NCBI GenBank assembly: GCA_036703255.1
Contig: DATNPL010000047.1
Span: 11,374 to 75,373, forward strand
DNA length: 64,000 nt
Reading direction: 5' to 3'
From: Drouetiella sp036703255
Lineage (GTDB): Bacteria > Cyanobacteriota > Cyanobacteriia > Elainellales > Elainellaceae
This document shows, piece by piece, positions 33,848-43,380 of this stretch. The translations under genes and the position numbers were made by a program. Within the stretch, counting starts at the first letter, position 1, and the number at the start of each line of letters is the position of its first letter. The notes beneath the pieces are model-generated. The model ran no database searches and had not been told where the DNA came from. It worked only from the letters and a program-made list of their open reading frames with translations.

Positions 33848-34733
33848 TCTTTCTACCTCCGTCAAGCCTGATTCGTTTCAGCAACTGCCTTCGAGTCCGC
33901 CGCAGGCGATCGGGCTAGAGCGATTCGTCAAACCCGCTCTCATTGGGTTCACGATTTTATATCTGGGTCTGGTTCTGTTTATTCCGGCTTTGAATGTCTT
34001 CGTTCAGGCGTTTAGTGGCGGTATTGCCGGATTTTTAGAGACTTTTTCTAATCGCTTTTTTCTCAATGCTGTCGCCCTTACGGTGCTGATGGCGGTAGTT
34101 GCCATCCCGCTCAACACGGTTTTTGGCCTCTGTGCCGCCTGGGCGATCGCTCGCAATAAGCGGTTTCCAGGTCGGGCGCTGTTGATTAGCATCATTGACC
34201 TGCCGTTTTCTGTCTCGCCTGTGGTGGCAGGCTTGATGCTGATCTTGCTGTACGGACGCAACGGCTGGCTTGGCCCGATTCTAGAGGCCAACAGCTGGAA
34301 AGTTATCTTTGCCGTACCGGGCATGGTGTTGGCAACTTCATTTGTCTCGATGCCATTTGTAGCGCGGGAAGTGCTGCCCGTTCTGGAGGAAATTGGCACC
34401 GATCAAGAAGAGGCTGCCAAAACCTTGGGGGCTTCGGAATGGCAAACTTTCTGGCGCGTGACGCTGCCTTCCATTCGCTGGGGCTTGCTGTATGGCGTGA
34501 TCTTGACCAATGCGCGGGCAATGGGAGAGTTTGGAGCCGTGGTGGTTGTATCGGGCAACATTACCGGAAAGACTCAGACCCTGCCGCTGTTTGTCGAAGA
34601 AGCCTATAAGCAATACCACACGCAGCAAGCTTATGCCGCAGCCGTACTGTTGGCTTGTTTGGGCATCGTAACGATGGTGGCTAAAATCATCCTGGAACGC
34701 AAGACTGATAAGGGCGTGCGCCGAGGCCATTAG
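33837..34733 (+). CDS. cysW: Sulfate ABC transporter permease CysW
   Basis: A 298-residue permease, six membrane segments, EAA loop at about 178-200 (EEAAKTLGASEWQTFWRV). The N terminus is about 30 residues longer than CysT and hydrophilic. The ATPase gene cysA that normally completes the operon is absent; chrA follows instead. The ATPase must be encoded elsewhere. Confidence 0.95.
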   Translation: MATNLSTSVKPDSFQQLPSSPPQAIGLERFVKPALIGFTILYLGLVLFIPALNVFVQAFSGGIAGFLETFSNRFFLNAVALTVLMAVVAIPLNTVFGLCAAWAIARNKRFPGRALLISIIDLPFSVSPVVAGLMLILLYGRNGWLGPILEANSWKVIFAVPGMVLATSFVSMPFVAREVLPVLEEIGTDQEEAAKTLGASEWQTFWRVTLPSIRWGLLYGVILTNARAMGEFGAVVVVSGNITGKTQTLPLFVEEAYKQYHTQQAYAAAVLLACLGIVTMVAKIILERKTDKGVRRGH

Positions 34734-34881
34734 CCTTCGGGTTGTTTTTGGCAGGAGGATGCCGAATGTTGCAAGAGGCAAGACTCCTTTCAAAAAGTAC
34801 GCTATTCACAAAGTAAGCTACAGAACTCGCAGATGACCTGCAAGCCCGATATTCTATTTGCGTAGCGTCCGACATCGCCCT

Positions 34882-36069
34882 ATGCAGACCGATAATCCAG
34901 CGCTCCGCTATGAAGAGCTGACCCCTGACCAACAGAAACAACGGCTTCAGGAGCTAGCGATCGTCTTCCTCAAGCTCGGGACGATCGCATTCGGAGGCCC
35001 AGCCGCTCATGTAGCCATGATGAATGATGAGGTGGTGCAGCGTCGCCAGTGGCTGAGTCGAGAGCGGCTGCTGGATTTGCTGGGCGTAAGCAACCTGATT
35101 CCCGGCCCTAATTCAACGGAGTTAGCTATCCATATTGGCTATGAAAGAGCCGGGTTGAAGGGGCTAATGGTTGCCGGAACCTGCTTCATCTTGCCCGCCA
35201 TGCTGATTGTTTGGGGGCTGGCTGCAATGTATGTTCGCTACCAAACTCTGCCTCAGTTGGGGTGGCTGCTCTATGGCATCAAGCCTGCCATCATCGCGAT
35301 CGTGCTTCAGGCGATGTGGAAGCTGGGGAAAACAGCCATCCAAGACATTCCTTCGGCCATTGCAGGCATAGCCGTGATGGCTGCTTTTTTCGGGGGAGTC
35401 AATGAGGTGTTGCTCCTGTTTTTGGCTGGGTTAGGCGTGATGCTGTGCAAAACCCTCAGTCGAAATAGCGGCAGCAGTGCCTTGCTGATGATAATTCCCA
35501 ACTTTTTGGCTCAGATGAGCTATACCCCTGCGGCAGTTGAGAAACCAGGCGGGTTCCAGGTCTTTGTCCTGTTCCTCAAAATTGGTTCTGTTCTATACGG
35601 CAGCGGCTATGTCCTGCTGGCCTTCTTGCAGCAAGATTTTGTAGAGCGGACGCATTGGCTCACCTCACAGCAGCTTTTGGATGCCGTCGCCATTGGGCAG
35701 CTTACACCCGGCCCCATCTTTACGACAGCGACGTTTATTGGGTATTTGTTAGCAGGCAATGGCGGGGCGATCGCCGGAACAGTCGGCATTTTTTTGCCAG
35801 CCTTTATTCTGGTGGCGCTTATTAATCCTTGGGTGCCCAAGCTGCGGTCTTCTCCAGGGGTGAGCGGTTTTTTGGATGGGGTGAATGCAGCTTCATTAGG
35901 ACTTATGGCCGTGGTGACCTATACGCTGAGCCGCACGGCGCTAGTAGACTGGACAACCTTAGTCTTGGCGATTGTGTGTGCCGGGGCTGTCTTCCGCTTT
36001 AAGGTCAACTCAATGTGGCTAGTGCTGGCCGGGGGACTGGTGGGGGTTTTGGCTAAAGCATGGGGGTGA
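34882..36069 (+). CDS. chrA: Chromate transporter ChrA, two-domain CHR
   Basis: A 395-residue membrane transporter of the CHR superfamily with two homologous halves. Each half has the AFGGP/GYGS-type motif near its first helix (TIAFGGPAAHVAMM at about 32-45; SVLYGSGYVLLAFLQ at about 237) and a GQLTPGPI or GVSNLIPGPN motif. It exports chromate, or imports it as a sulfate analogue in some systems. ATG 34882 is chosen over a TTG at 34858. It lies 148 bp after cysW, which suggests a sulfate-linked role. Confidence 0.92.
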   Translation: MQTDNPALRYEELTPDQQKQRLQELAIVFLKLGTIAFGGPAAHVAMMNDEVVQRRQWLSRERLLDLLGVSNLIPGPNSTELAIHIGYERAGLKGLMVAGTCFILPAMLIVWGLAAMYVRYQTLPQLGWLLYGIKPAIIAIVLQAMWKLGKTAIQDIPSAIAGIAVMAAFFGGVNEVLLLFLAGLGVMLCKTLSRNSGSSALLMIIPNFLAQMSYTPAAVEKPGGFQVFVLFLKIGSVLYGSGYVLLAFLQQDFVERTHWLTSQQLLDAVAIGQLTPGPIFTTATFIGYLLAGNGGAIAGTVGIFLPAFILVALINPWVPKLRSSPGVSGFLDGVNAASLGLMAVVTYTLSRTALVDWTTLVLAIVCAGAVFRFKVNSMWLVLAGGLVGVLAKAWG

Positions 36070-36095
36070 AATGGCGATCGCAACTGGGCTTTGTT

Positions 36096-36156
36096 GGGGG
36101 ATTTCGCACCCTACGGGCGCGAAATCCCTGATATGAAATCCATAATGAGAATTGCT
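36096..36156. mobile_element. Truncated MITE related to the adjacent IS
   Basis: The segment ends in ATGAGAATTGCT (36145-36156) and contains a hairpin (36098-36107 / 36119-36128). It matches, with scattered changes, the right half of the MITE at 61290-61347. Its terminal 20 bases also match the inverted left end of the IS. The other end is missing. Confidence 0.65.
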
Positions 36157-36168
36157 AGGAATCAGCCC

Positions 36169-37584
36169 AGCAATTCTCATTATGGAATTTCAACTAGTAT
36201 TGTGGGATGTGTAGCTCTAGCCCGTCAAGCATAAAGGTAAGCAGATGATCCCAACTGTCAAAATAGAGATAACGGGTTAACGCCCGCAAGTCATCGAAGA
36301 AGGTTTTGCGAGTGGGCAAGTGGGAACGCAGGAGTTTGTACTTCTCATCAAGCAACTCTAGCAACGTGTGGAACAGCAGCGACAGGATGTTGAGTGTGGA
36401 CAGAAACGAAGCCAGATGCTGCTTGCCGTGCCCAAAATTGTGTTCCAGGTTGTAGCCCTTGGTCTTGAGGGTGTTATTGTTCTCGTTTTCTACCTTCCAT
36501 CGACTGCGACCTGCTAAAACGATTTGTGCCACCGTGTCATCGCTAATGGGGTAATTGGTGGTAAACGAGTTTTTATAGACGACTTTCCCGTCTGGGCGGC
36601 TCACCGTCACCTCACACCAATTCACCCGCAGAGCATCATCTCCATCTTTAAGTGGGACTCCGTTGAGATAGCGGTAGGTATAGGTTTCTGCAACCTTGCC
36701 CGTCCACCGTTTCGTCGTTAGCGTCGGTAAGTCGATGCCCTCAAGGTGTTCATAAAGGGTAGTGTGAGACTCCGGGCGGCAGACCAGAATGAAGTTGAAC
36801 TGCTGCGCTAAAAGCTGTTGGCATAAGGGCTGGTGACAGTAGAGGTCATCGCCCAACACCGTTACATTTAAGGCACTGTAGCGTTGTCCATACTGCAAAA
36901 GCCACCGTTTGGCTGCTGCATTCTCACAGTCTTGCTTGTCATGTCCATCTTGGGGCACGACAAACTCAGGCACCAAGGGTATCACCTGAGTCTGCCCCGG
37001 AGCGACAATTACTGGGGTGAGCACACGATGGAAGTATTGCGTCTCCCCCGATTTCACGGTACGGGTTGAACAGTGAGGGCAGTGGATTTGGCTCGAACAG
37101 AAGTAGTCGGTGCCATCCATCGCTATCAGCAGCGTGCCCGCAAATGAGCGAAAGCCCTTCAACTGGTCTTGTTGTTCCAACACTTGCAAGATTTCCTCGA
37201 AGATGGGAAAAATCTGCTGTGGTTTCACCGGGTCAAGCAAATCCCGAATGTGGTTGTCACTTGGGATCTTGTGAACCCCAAACAGGCTTTGGGCATTGCT
37301 TTTCCCTTTGCTGCCTTCCATCATGCGCTGGTACGCCAGAAATGACGGGGTCTGGGTGAAGAACACGCTAAACGCGCTTAAAGCTGCATCTTCCATCCCG
37401 TAGCGGGTATTTTTGCCAGTGCGCTTGTCTGGTAGCGCTGAGAGCACTTGGCGAAAAGAACCCACAATTGTGTCAAACAATCCCCGCACTCTCAACGATT
37501 CTGGCTCTCTTCGATCTCTCAGATGTCCTTACAATACCGACATTTCCAAGGCTTGAACAGCTTTTCACCAAAATGAGAATTGCT
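36169..37584 (-). mobile_element. IS4-superfamily insertion sequence
   Basis: About 1416 bp bounded by 13-bp perfect inverted ends AGCAATTCTCATT (36169-36181) and its complement (37572-37584). Further similarity inside both ends is patchy. One transposase gene fills it. No direct target repeat was found: the left flank is a truncated MITE plus 12 bp, so the insertion context has been rearranged or the duplication has decayed. Confidence 0.75.
36194..37495 (-). CDS. IS4-superfamily DDE transposase
   Basis: A 433-residue cut-and-paste transposase. Candidate catalytic residues are Asp in IAMDGTDYF (about residue 129), Asp in VLGDDLYCH (about 218) and Glu in the RWKVENENNNTLKTKG block (about 333), which resembles the IS4 YREK signature. 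A CPHCSTRT zinc-like pair lies after the first Asp. The reading frame is intact with no internal stop, so the element could be active. A recognisable family name would need ISfinder. Confidence 0.88.
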   Translation of the reverse strand: MRVRGLFDTIVGSFRQVLSALPDKRTGKNTRYGMEDAALSAFSVFFTQTPSFLAYQRMMEGSKGKSNAQSLFGVHKIPSDNHIRDLLDPVKPQQIFPIFEEILQVLEQQDQLKGFRSFAGTLLIAMDGTDYFCSSQIHCPHCSTRTVKSGETQYFHRVLTPVIVAPGQTQVIPLVPEFVVPQDGHDKQDCENAAAKRWLLQYGQRYSALNVTVLGDDLYCHQPLCQQLLAQQFNFILVCRPESHTTLYEHLEGIDLPTLTTKRWTGKVAETYTYRYLNGVPLKDGDDALRVNWCEVTVSRPDGKVVYKNSFTTNYPISDDTVAQIVLAGRSRWKVENENNNTLKTKGYNLEHNFGHGKQHLASFLSTLNILSLLFHTLLELLDEKYKLLRSHLPTRKTFFDDLRALTRYLYFDSWDHLLTFMLDGLELHIPQY

Positions 37585-37624
37585 GCTTCTTTATAGCGCG
37601 CTTCATAGTTGCTCAGCGGGGCTG

Positions 37625-39736
37625 CTACCGACCCACCAAAATCACCATGGCGCGATCGCCCACCCAAATGCTGGATTGATCGGGCAAGACAGGTTCGCTG
37701 CCGGGTTCCCAGATATCTTCGGGGGGAAGCCTATACGTATCGGCAAAGAGATACCACTTCTGACCCAAGGGCAGCTCGGGCAGGGCAAAATCATAGGCTT
37801 GCCAATGGGTATTCATGGCCACATAGATAAAGTCATCTTCAGCAGTTCCGCCCTTGGCATGTTTGCCAGACAACATAAAGGCCAGAGTGCTGCAATAGTC
37901 AGACCAATCTGCATTCCAGGCTTGGGTACCATGCCAGCTAATGTCGGCGTAGCCGCTGCCCATATAGTCTTGATTGCGGAAGTATTCCCGGTTGCGCAGG
38001 ATGGGGTGGGCGTTGCGAAAGGCAATACAAAGCTGCACATAGCGGAAGAAATCGGCGTGGGTGTCGAGCAGCGTCCAATCAAGCCAGTTGATTTCTGAGT
38101 CATGGCAATAGGTATTGTTGTTGCCCCGCTGACTCCGCGCCATCTCATCGCCCATCAGCAGCATGGGAATCCCTTGGCTGACCATCAGAATGCCGATCGC
38201 ATTGCGCATTTGTCGCCAGCGCAGCGCCATCACTTCTGGGTCGTCTGTTTCTCCCTCTACGCCACAGTTCCAGCTCTCGTTATCGTTGCCACCATCCTGG
38301 TTATCTTCGCCGTTGTCTTCATTGTGCTTTTCGTTGTAAGACACCAGATCCATCAGCGTAAAGCCATCATGCGCTGTGATGAAGTTGACCGAACTATCGA
38401 CCGTGCGGTTGCCTTTGGCGTAGAGATCGGGAGAGCCTTGGAGCCGCTGAGCCAAATCTGTGACTAAGCCTTCGCCTTTGAGAAATTTGCGGATGGTGTC
38501 TCGATATTTGCCGTTCCATTCGCCCCAGCGATCGTAATCAGGGAACGAACCTACCTGATATAAACCGCCCGCATCCCAGGCTTCGGCAATCAGCTTACAC
38601 TTCGCCAAGATGGGATCAAACGCCAGCGTTTCGATTAGGGGTGGATTGGCCATCGGGACACCCTTTGGATCGCGTCCCAGGATCGACGCGAGATCAAACC
38701 GGAACCCATCAATGTGATATTCCGCAGCCCAGTAACGCAGGCAGTCCAGCACAAACACCCGCACCACTGGATGATTGCAGTTGAGCGTGTTGCCGCAACC
38801 GCTGAAGTTGTAGTAATAGCCTTCTGGGGTGAGCATGTAGTAGGTTTTGTTGTCCAACCCCCGGAAAGAAATGGTTGGCCCAAACTCATTGCCTTCAGCC
38901 GTATGGTTAAACACCACATCGAGAATGACTTCGATGCCGTTTTTGTGGAGTTCTTTGACCAGCGTTTTCAGCTCATTTTGCTGTTTGCCATCTTTGCCAG
39001 AAGCCGCGTAACCTGCCTTGGGCGCATAAAAGCCGATCGTGTTGTAGCCCCAGTAGTTAAACAGCCGTTCGCCCGTTAGGGGGTTGCTGCGAGGATTGTC
39101 CATCTCATCAAATTCAAAGATGGGCATGAGTTCAACACAGTTGATGCCTAAAGACTTGAGGTAAGGAATTTTTTCCTGCAAGCCCGCAAAAGTGCCCTGG
39201 TGTTCTGGCTTGACGCCTGACGAAGGGTGTCGGGTAAAGCCGCGCACATGCATTTCATAAATGATCAGGTCTTCTTCGGGAATTTCTAGAGGGCGATCGC
39301 CATCCCAAACAAAGTCGCTGTCTCGAATCTGCGCCCGGTAAGGATAAATCTCGCTATCTGGCAAGGGTGTGCCCCAAACCTTACGTCCGCCAATGCTCTT
39401 GGCATAGGGATCGAGCAAAATGTTGCTGGGATCAAATCGATGTCCGGCTTTAATATCGCGAGGCCCATCGACCCGATAGCCATATTCCAAGTCTTCAGGA
39501 TCAAGATCTTGAACAATCATGCTGACGACGTTCCCCAAGCGAAACTCTTGGAGAAAGGGAATCTCAGCAAAGGATTCCAGCGCTCCCTTTTTGAACAGGA
39601 CTAAGGTTGCCGTGGTGGCATGGTTGGAAAAAATAGAAAAGTTGACGCCTCCCAGAACGATCGTGGCACCAAACGGAAATGGCATGCCGCGACGGAGCTG
39701 AAAGCCGCCATAGACGTAAGAGTGGCGAAGACTCAT
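37625..39736 (-). CDS. glgX: Glycogen debranching enzyme GlgX (isoamylase type)
   Basis: Hydrolyses alpha-1,6 branches of glycogen or phytoglycogen during mobilisation of reserves. The 703-residue protein has an N-terminal CBM48 domain (about 15-115) and a GH13 barrel with the conserved regions VVFNHTAEG, DGFRFDLAS (nucleophile Asp), AEAWDAGG (acid Glu) and FITAHDGFT. ATG at 39736 fits the family start (MSLRHSYVYGG); an upstream ATG at 39859 would add unconserved residues. Its stop lies 41 bp beyond the IS right end, so the IS did not disrupt it. Confidence 0.94.
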   Translation of the reverse strand: MSLRHSYVYGGFQLRRGMPFPFGATIVLGGVNFSIFSNHATTATLVLFKKGALESFAEIPFLQEFRLGNVVSMIVQDLDPEDLEYGYRVDGPRDIKAGHRFDPSNILLDPYAKSIGGRKVWGTPLPDSEIYPYRAQIRDSDFVWDGDRPLEIPEEDLIIYEMHVRGFTRHPSSGVKPEHQGTFAGLQEKIPYLKSLGINCVELMPIFEFDEMDNPRSNPLTGERLFNYWGYNTIGFYAPKAGYAASGKDGKQQNELKTLVKELHKNGIEVILDVVFNHTAEGNEFGPTISFRGLDNKTYYMLTPEGYYYNFSGCGNTLNCNHPVVRVFVLDCLRYWAAEYHIDGFRFDLASILGRDPKGVPMANPPLIETLAFDPILAKCKLIAEAWDAGGLYQVGSFPDYDRWGEWNGKYRDTIRKFLKGEGLVTDLAQRLQGSPDLYAKGNRTVDSSVNFITAHDGFTLMDLVSYNEKHNEDNGEDNQDGGNDNESWNCGVEGETDDPEVMALRWRQMRNAIGILMVSQGIPMLLMGDEMARSQRGNNNTYCHDSEINWLDWTLLDTHADFFRYVQLCIAFRNAHPILRNREYFRNQDYMGSGYADISWHGTQAWNADWSDYCSTLAFMLSGKHAKGGTAEDDFIYVAMNTHWQAYDFALPELPLGQKWYLFADTYRLPPEDIWEPGSEPVLPDQSSIWVGDRAMVILVGR

Positions 39737-40138
39737 GGGGGCGGGCTGAGCGTAGAGTTGTTCCACTGTTGAGGGGTTCGATGGTTGGAGGTTAAGAACT
39801 TTGAAGTTTAGAACAATGCTAAAAATTCGGCCACCCGAATGGGCTGTGTGTCCACACAATCAGTTCTGAACTGCCAATTACTCGATTAAACCCAATTGCA
39901 AAAAGCGCTGCAATAATTTGCTTGTGAAGAGAAGTTTAAATAATTTGATTAAAAAGGTTAACGTTCTTCTGAAAGTCTCTCATGAAACGATTCCAAAGGT
40001 TCGCCTTAATTTGAAAGAGCTGACAAGTGGCTCGATCGCCCCTTGCTGGTTTTAAGGTTTTCAGATGGGTTCTATCCTGACCTGTTCTGGCAGAAAGGCG
40101 ATCGTAAGCTATGATTTTCTAAACAAATTCTGAAGGGC
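39737..40138. other. Divergent upstream region of glgX and cysC
   Basis: About 400 bp with no gene, repeat or RNA that I can support. It should hold the glgX and cysC promoters. Confidence 0.45.
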
Positions 40139-40699
40139 ATGATTCAAGAACAACGTGGTGTAACGGTTTGGTTTACTGGACTCAGCGGCGCAGGTAAGAC
40201 AACCATTCGGATGGAAGTCGAACAGCGACTCCGGGCGCAAGGCCGCAGGGTAGAGGTGCTCGACGGCGACATCGTGCGCCAGAACCTCACCAAAGGCTTG
40301 GGCTTTAGTAAAGAAGACCGAGATGAAAATATCCGCCGAATTGGGTTTGTGGCTCACTTGCTCAGCCGCAATGGCGTCATTGTGCTAGTCTCTGCTATCT
40401 CGCCCTATCGGCAAATTCGGGACGAAGTGCGCGATAAGATTGGCGACTTTGTTGAAGTCTATGTCAATGCGCCGCTGGCCGTCTGCGAGCAGCGAGATGT
40501 GAAAGGGCTATACAAGAAAGCGCGCGCTGGAGAGATCAAACAGTTTACGGGCATTGACGACCCCTATGAGCCACCGCTCAATGCAGAGGTTGAATGTAGA
40601 ACCGATGGAGAAAGTCTCTCGGAGAGCGCGTTAAAGGTGATGACGACTCTCCAGAAGCTTGGCTATGTTGCCCAAGACGATCCCGTTTTGAATAGCTAG
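40139..40699 (+). CDS. cysC: Adenylylsulfate (APS) kinase
   Basis: Phosphorylates APS to PAPS in sulfate assimilation. The 186-residue protein has P-loop GLSGAGKTT (about 15-23), the DGDIVRQNL segment, SAISPYR and the FTGIDDPYEPP lid. It is a stand-alone kinase with no sulfurylase fusion. It lies about 5.4 kb from cysW, on the same strand, with chrA, the IS and glgX between. Confidence 0.95.
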   Translation: MIQEQRGVTVWFTGLSGAGKTTIRMEVEQRLRAQGRRVEVLDGDIVRQNLTKGLGFSKEDRDENIRRIGFVAHLLSRNGVIVLVSAISPYRQIRDEVRDKIGDFVEVYVNAPLAVCEQRDVKGLYKKARAGEIKQFTGIDDPYEPPLNAEVECRTDGESLSESALKVMTTLQKLGYVAQDDPVLNS

Positions 40700-40708
40700 G
40701 TTTCGCAA

Positions 40709-40752
40709 ATTTTCTTGTAGAAGCCATAGGTTTTGCGCTTCTGCAAGAAAAT
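40709..40752. terminator. Terminator between cysC and the FTR1 gene
   Basis: 16-base arms (40709-40724 / 40737-40752) pair with a single mismatch that becomes G-U in one RNA sense. T-rich and A-rich flanks suit both convergent genes; the right arm touches the last codons of the FTR1 frame's downstream side. Confidence 0.7.
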
Positions 40753-41697
40753 CTAGTTTTTGAGGGGCGATCGCTCTGTCGCTGAAGCTGTTGCTGAGGC
40801 TGGTAAAACCTGGCCGCCGATGCTTTGGAGATAGAGACTCCCCACGGTTAACAGAAAAGCCAGGTAGGCAATGGCCTGTACCCAATAGAGCCGCTGGGTA
40901 TAGCCCAAAAAAGACTTCAGCAAAATGCCGGGAAACTGGCAATCGGGCAAGACTTGGCTCAAATCCCAGACCTGTCCTCCCAAAATACAGGAGGCGCGGG
41001 TTTCTGGGCATAGCGTGGCAAATTGCGGATCGACTTGCGCTAAGGCTTCGACAGCACCGTTAAAATGACGCAGAGCGCCCACCACCAGTCCGGAGACAAT
41101 CAGCAGCAGCAGCACCCCCATAAATTGAAAGAACTGCCGCAGGTTGATCTTAACACCCAAGCGAAACAGCAGGAAACCGATGCCCGTGGCTCCCAGCAGG
41201 CCAGCGATCGCCCCCGCCACAGGCAGCCAACCCTGCTGAAATTGCGCAGAGATAAAGACAACAGTTTCAAATCCTTCCCGCAGCACAGCAATCAGGATGA
41301 GACTAAAGATTCCCCAGCCTGCATCGGTTTTTTGCAGCGCTGTGGAAACCGCCCCCTCAATTTCTCCTTTAAGCGATCGCGCTTGCTGCGTCATCCAGAT
41401 CAACATCCAGGTGAGTAGGACGATCGCGCCCATGCCAAATATTCCTTCTAGCAGCGGCTTAATCACAGGGGCATAGGGGCGATCGGACTGTGCTAAGGCC
41501 AGCATGACGCCGTTAAATAAGATGCCAATGAGCACGCTGGCTGCAATCCCTGAGGCAATGCCTGCATACACCCAAGTATTTAAGCGGTCTTGTCCTGCCT
41601 TCTTGAGGTAGGCCAACACGACGCCAACGACTAAAGCGGCTTCTACGCCTTCTCGCAGGGTAATGACGAAGGTGGGTAAGGCTGCGGTAATGTCCAT
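40753..41697 (-). CDS. FTR1-family iron permease
   Basis: A 314-residue integral membrane protein with about seven helices. The two REGxE iron-binding motifs are present: TLREGVEAAL near residue 14 and VLREGFETVVF near 138. It takes up ferric or ferrous iron, often with a periplasmic partner (EfeO) or multicopper oxidase, neither of which is adjacent. The C-terminal periplasmic part has three Cys (TLCPETRASC, PDC). Confidence 0.93.
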   Translation of the reverse strand: MDITAALPTFVITLREGVEAALVVGVVLAYLKKAGQDRLNTWVYAGIASGIAASVLIGILFNGVMLALAQSDRPYAPVIKPLLEGIFGMGAIVLLTWMLIWMTQQARSLKGEIEGAVSTALQKTDAGWGIFSLILIAVLREGFETVVFISAQFQQGWLPVAGAIAGLLGATGIGFLLFRLGVKINLRQFFQFMGVLLLLIVSGLVVGALRHFNGAVEALAQVDPQFATLCPETRASCILGGQVWDLSQVLPDCQFPGILLKSFLGYTQRLYWVQAIAYLAFLLTVGSLYLQSIGGQVLPASATASATERSPLKN

Positions 41698-41786
41698 CTG
41701 AAGTCTAATCTGAGATCTTAGTTCTAAGGTAGCGCGCCAGCCTCAAACTTACACCTTGCCTCTAGAGCCTGCGAATTTAACCCAGC

Positions 41787-42887
41787 TTAAGCAGGCTGGC
41801 TGAGCGCCTCAGACAAATAATCGGCAGCAGCTTCTACCAGAGCGATCGCATTTTCATACATCATCCGGGTTGGCCCCAGCATACCAACGCTGCCAACGGG
41901 CACTGTTCCACGCTGGTAGGTCGCAGAAACCAAGGCGCAGGAGCGCATCGGTTCTAGAGGATTTTCGGCTCCGATGCGGATGCTAACGCGCTTGCCCGAT
42001 GGGCTAAGCTCAGTCGATTCTCCCAGCATGGGTTCACAAATCAGCGACCAGAGCTGATCCTGCTCAGATTCTAGAAGCTGCATGATCGTTTGCACCTGCT
42101 GCAACTCAGAGAATTCTGGCTGACGACGCAAGACTTCTGACACCCCGCTAATCAAAATCTGAGTCGAAAGCGTTAGGTCACTGCGGCGTCTTAGCTCAAC
42201 TAGAGAAGTGCGGATTAGCTCAGCGTAGCGATCGAATTCTCGTCCTAGCTCACTCCAGTCAAGGGTAGACAGGTCGTTAATAGACTGCCCACGCAGCTGG
42301 CTATTGAGAAAGTTAGAGAGAATTTGCAGTTCTCGATCGAGCTGTTCTGGCTCAGGATAGCTGCCCTCTTGGATTTGAGGCAGGCTCACCAAAATCGACT
42401 GGGTCGCATAGGAATCTAGCACCACCACCAGCATCACCCGCCTTGGATCAATCTGGACGAGTTGCAAATGCCGCAGCTGAGCCGCGCTGGTTTGTGGCAT
42501 CGTCACTAGGGCAATGTAGCCGCTCAGGGTAGACAAAATTTGAGCCGCTTCGCGCAACAGCACCTCTAAGCCGTTTTCTTCCCAGTTGAGCTGTTCGGAA
42601 AGGAGATGATCGGCCTGTCGCGCGATCGCGTCCGAGGGAGTCACCAAGCGATCGACGTAGATGCGATAGCCCGAATCTGAAGGAATACGTCCGGCTGAGA
42701 TATGCGGCTGGTAGAGCAAGCCCGCCTTCTCTAGATAGCCCATAGCATTGCGGATGGTTGCTGGACTTACTCTGGGGTTAAATCCCTCTACAAGTGCCTC
42801 AGAGCCAACGGGTCGAGCCGTCGCAATGTATTGGCGCACCGTTGCCCCAAGTACTTGCTGCTGGCGAGGACTAAGCTTCACTTGCAT
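41787..42887 (-). CDS. hrcA: Heat-inducible transcription repressor HrcA
   Basis: Represses groESL-type chaperone genes by binding CIRCE. The 366-residue protein has a winged helix at the N terminus (LSPRQQQVLGATVRQYI, VSPATIRNAMGYLEKAGLL) and the IDD and GAF-like domains after it. ATG at 42887 gives MQVKLSPRQQ, the usual start; an upstream frame extends it without conservation. No CIRCE sequence was seen in this window, so its targets are elsewhere. Confidence 0.94.
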   Translation of the reverse strand: MQVKLSPRQQQVLGATVRQYIATARPVGSEALVEGFNPRVSPATIRNAMGYLEKAGLLYQPHISAGRIPSDSGYRIYVDRLVTPSDAIARQADHLLSEQLNWEENGLEVLLREAAQILSTLSGYIALVTMPQTSAAQLRHLQLVQIDPRRVMLVVVLDSYATQSILVSLPQIQEGSYPEPEQLDRELQILSNFLNSQLRGQSINDLSTLDWSELGREFDRYAELIRTSLVELRRRSDLTLSTQILISGVSEVLRRQPEFSELQQVQTIMQLLESEQDQLWSLICEPMLGESTELSPSGKRVSIRIGAENPLEPMRSCALVSATYQRGTVPVGSVGMLGPTRMMYENAIALVEAAADYLSEALSQPA

Positions 42888-43032
42888 GGACGATTTAGGG
42901 GTTTGAAAGGGGGGATTCAAAGTTGGGAAAGCCCATACTGAGATGGACATGTATGGGAGGAAGCTGAAGCGCTAGTTGTCTAAGGAAGGCATCCGAGTAG
43001 GGTATATCCAGGTAAATGCGCCGTTGCGAAAA

Positions 43033-43380
43033 TTAATAGCGAGGAATGGTGGGATCGACGATCGCTGCGTAGGCTTCGATGCCTCCTGATATATTTCTGA
43101 CACGAGTGAAGCCTTGTTGGTGTAACCAACTGCACATTTGCGCCGATCGCATCCCGTGATGACACAGCACCAATGTTTCAACATCAGCTTCAAAGCGGCT
43201 GTGGATATTCTCTGCCCAATCGGAAAATTGGCTAAGGGGCAGATTGACAAAACCCTGAAGCTGGGCGATCGCCACCTCTTCTGGCTCTCGCACATCTATG
43301 AGTTGCAGGCTTGGCTCCGTGATGCGTCGGGCCAATTCGTTAACGCTAATTTGGGGATCTAGAGGCGGAAGGGTAGACAT
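43033..43380 (-). CDS. Single-domain rhodanese-like protein
   Basis: A 115-residue rhodanese. The catalytic Cys is in VLCHHGMRSAQ (about residue 72) and the domain opens with LQLIDVREPEE. The six-residue active loop HHGMRS fits sulfurtransferases rather than Cdc25-type phosphatases. It may move sulfane sulfur. It lies upstream of hrcA on the same strand. Confidence 0.9.
   Translation of the reverse strand: MSTLPPLDPQISVNELARRITEPSLQLIDVREPEEVAIAQLQGFVNLPLSQFSDWAENIHSRFEADVETLVLCHHGMRSAQMCSWLHQQGFTRVRNISGGIEAYAAIVDPTIPRY

Noticed and set aside
36157..37596. Target-site duplication of the IS element
   Set aside because: The bases flanking 36169 and 37584 do not match each other over 8-12 positions, so no duplication is claimed.
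37580..39079. Several plus-strand frames over glgX
   Set aside because: They are antisense to the conserved GH13 barrel and have no domains.
42888..43032. CIRCE operator upstream of hrcA
   Set aside because: The consensus inverted repeat is not present in the upstream gap.
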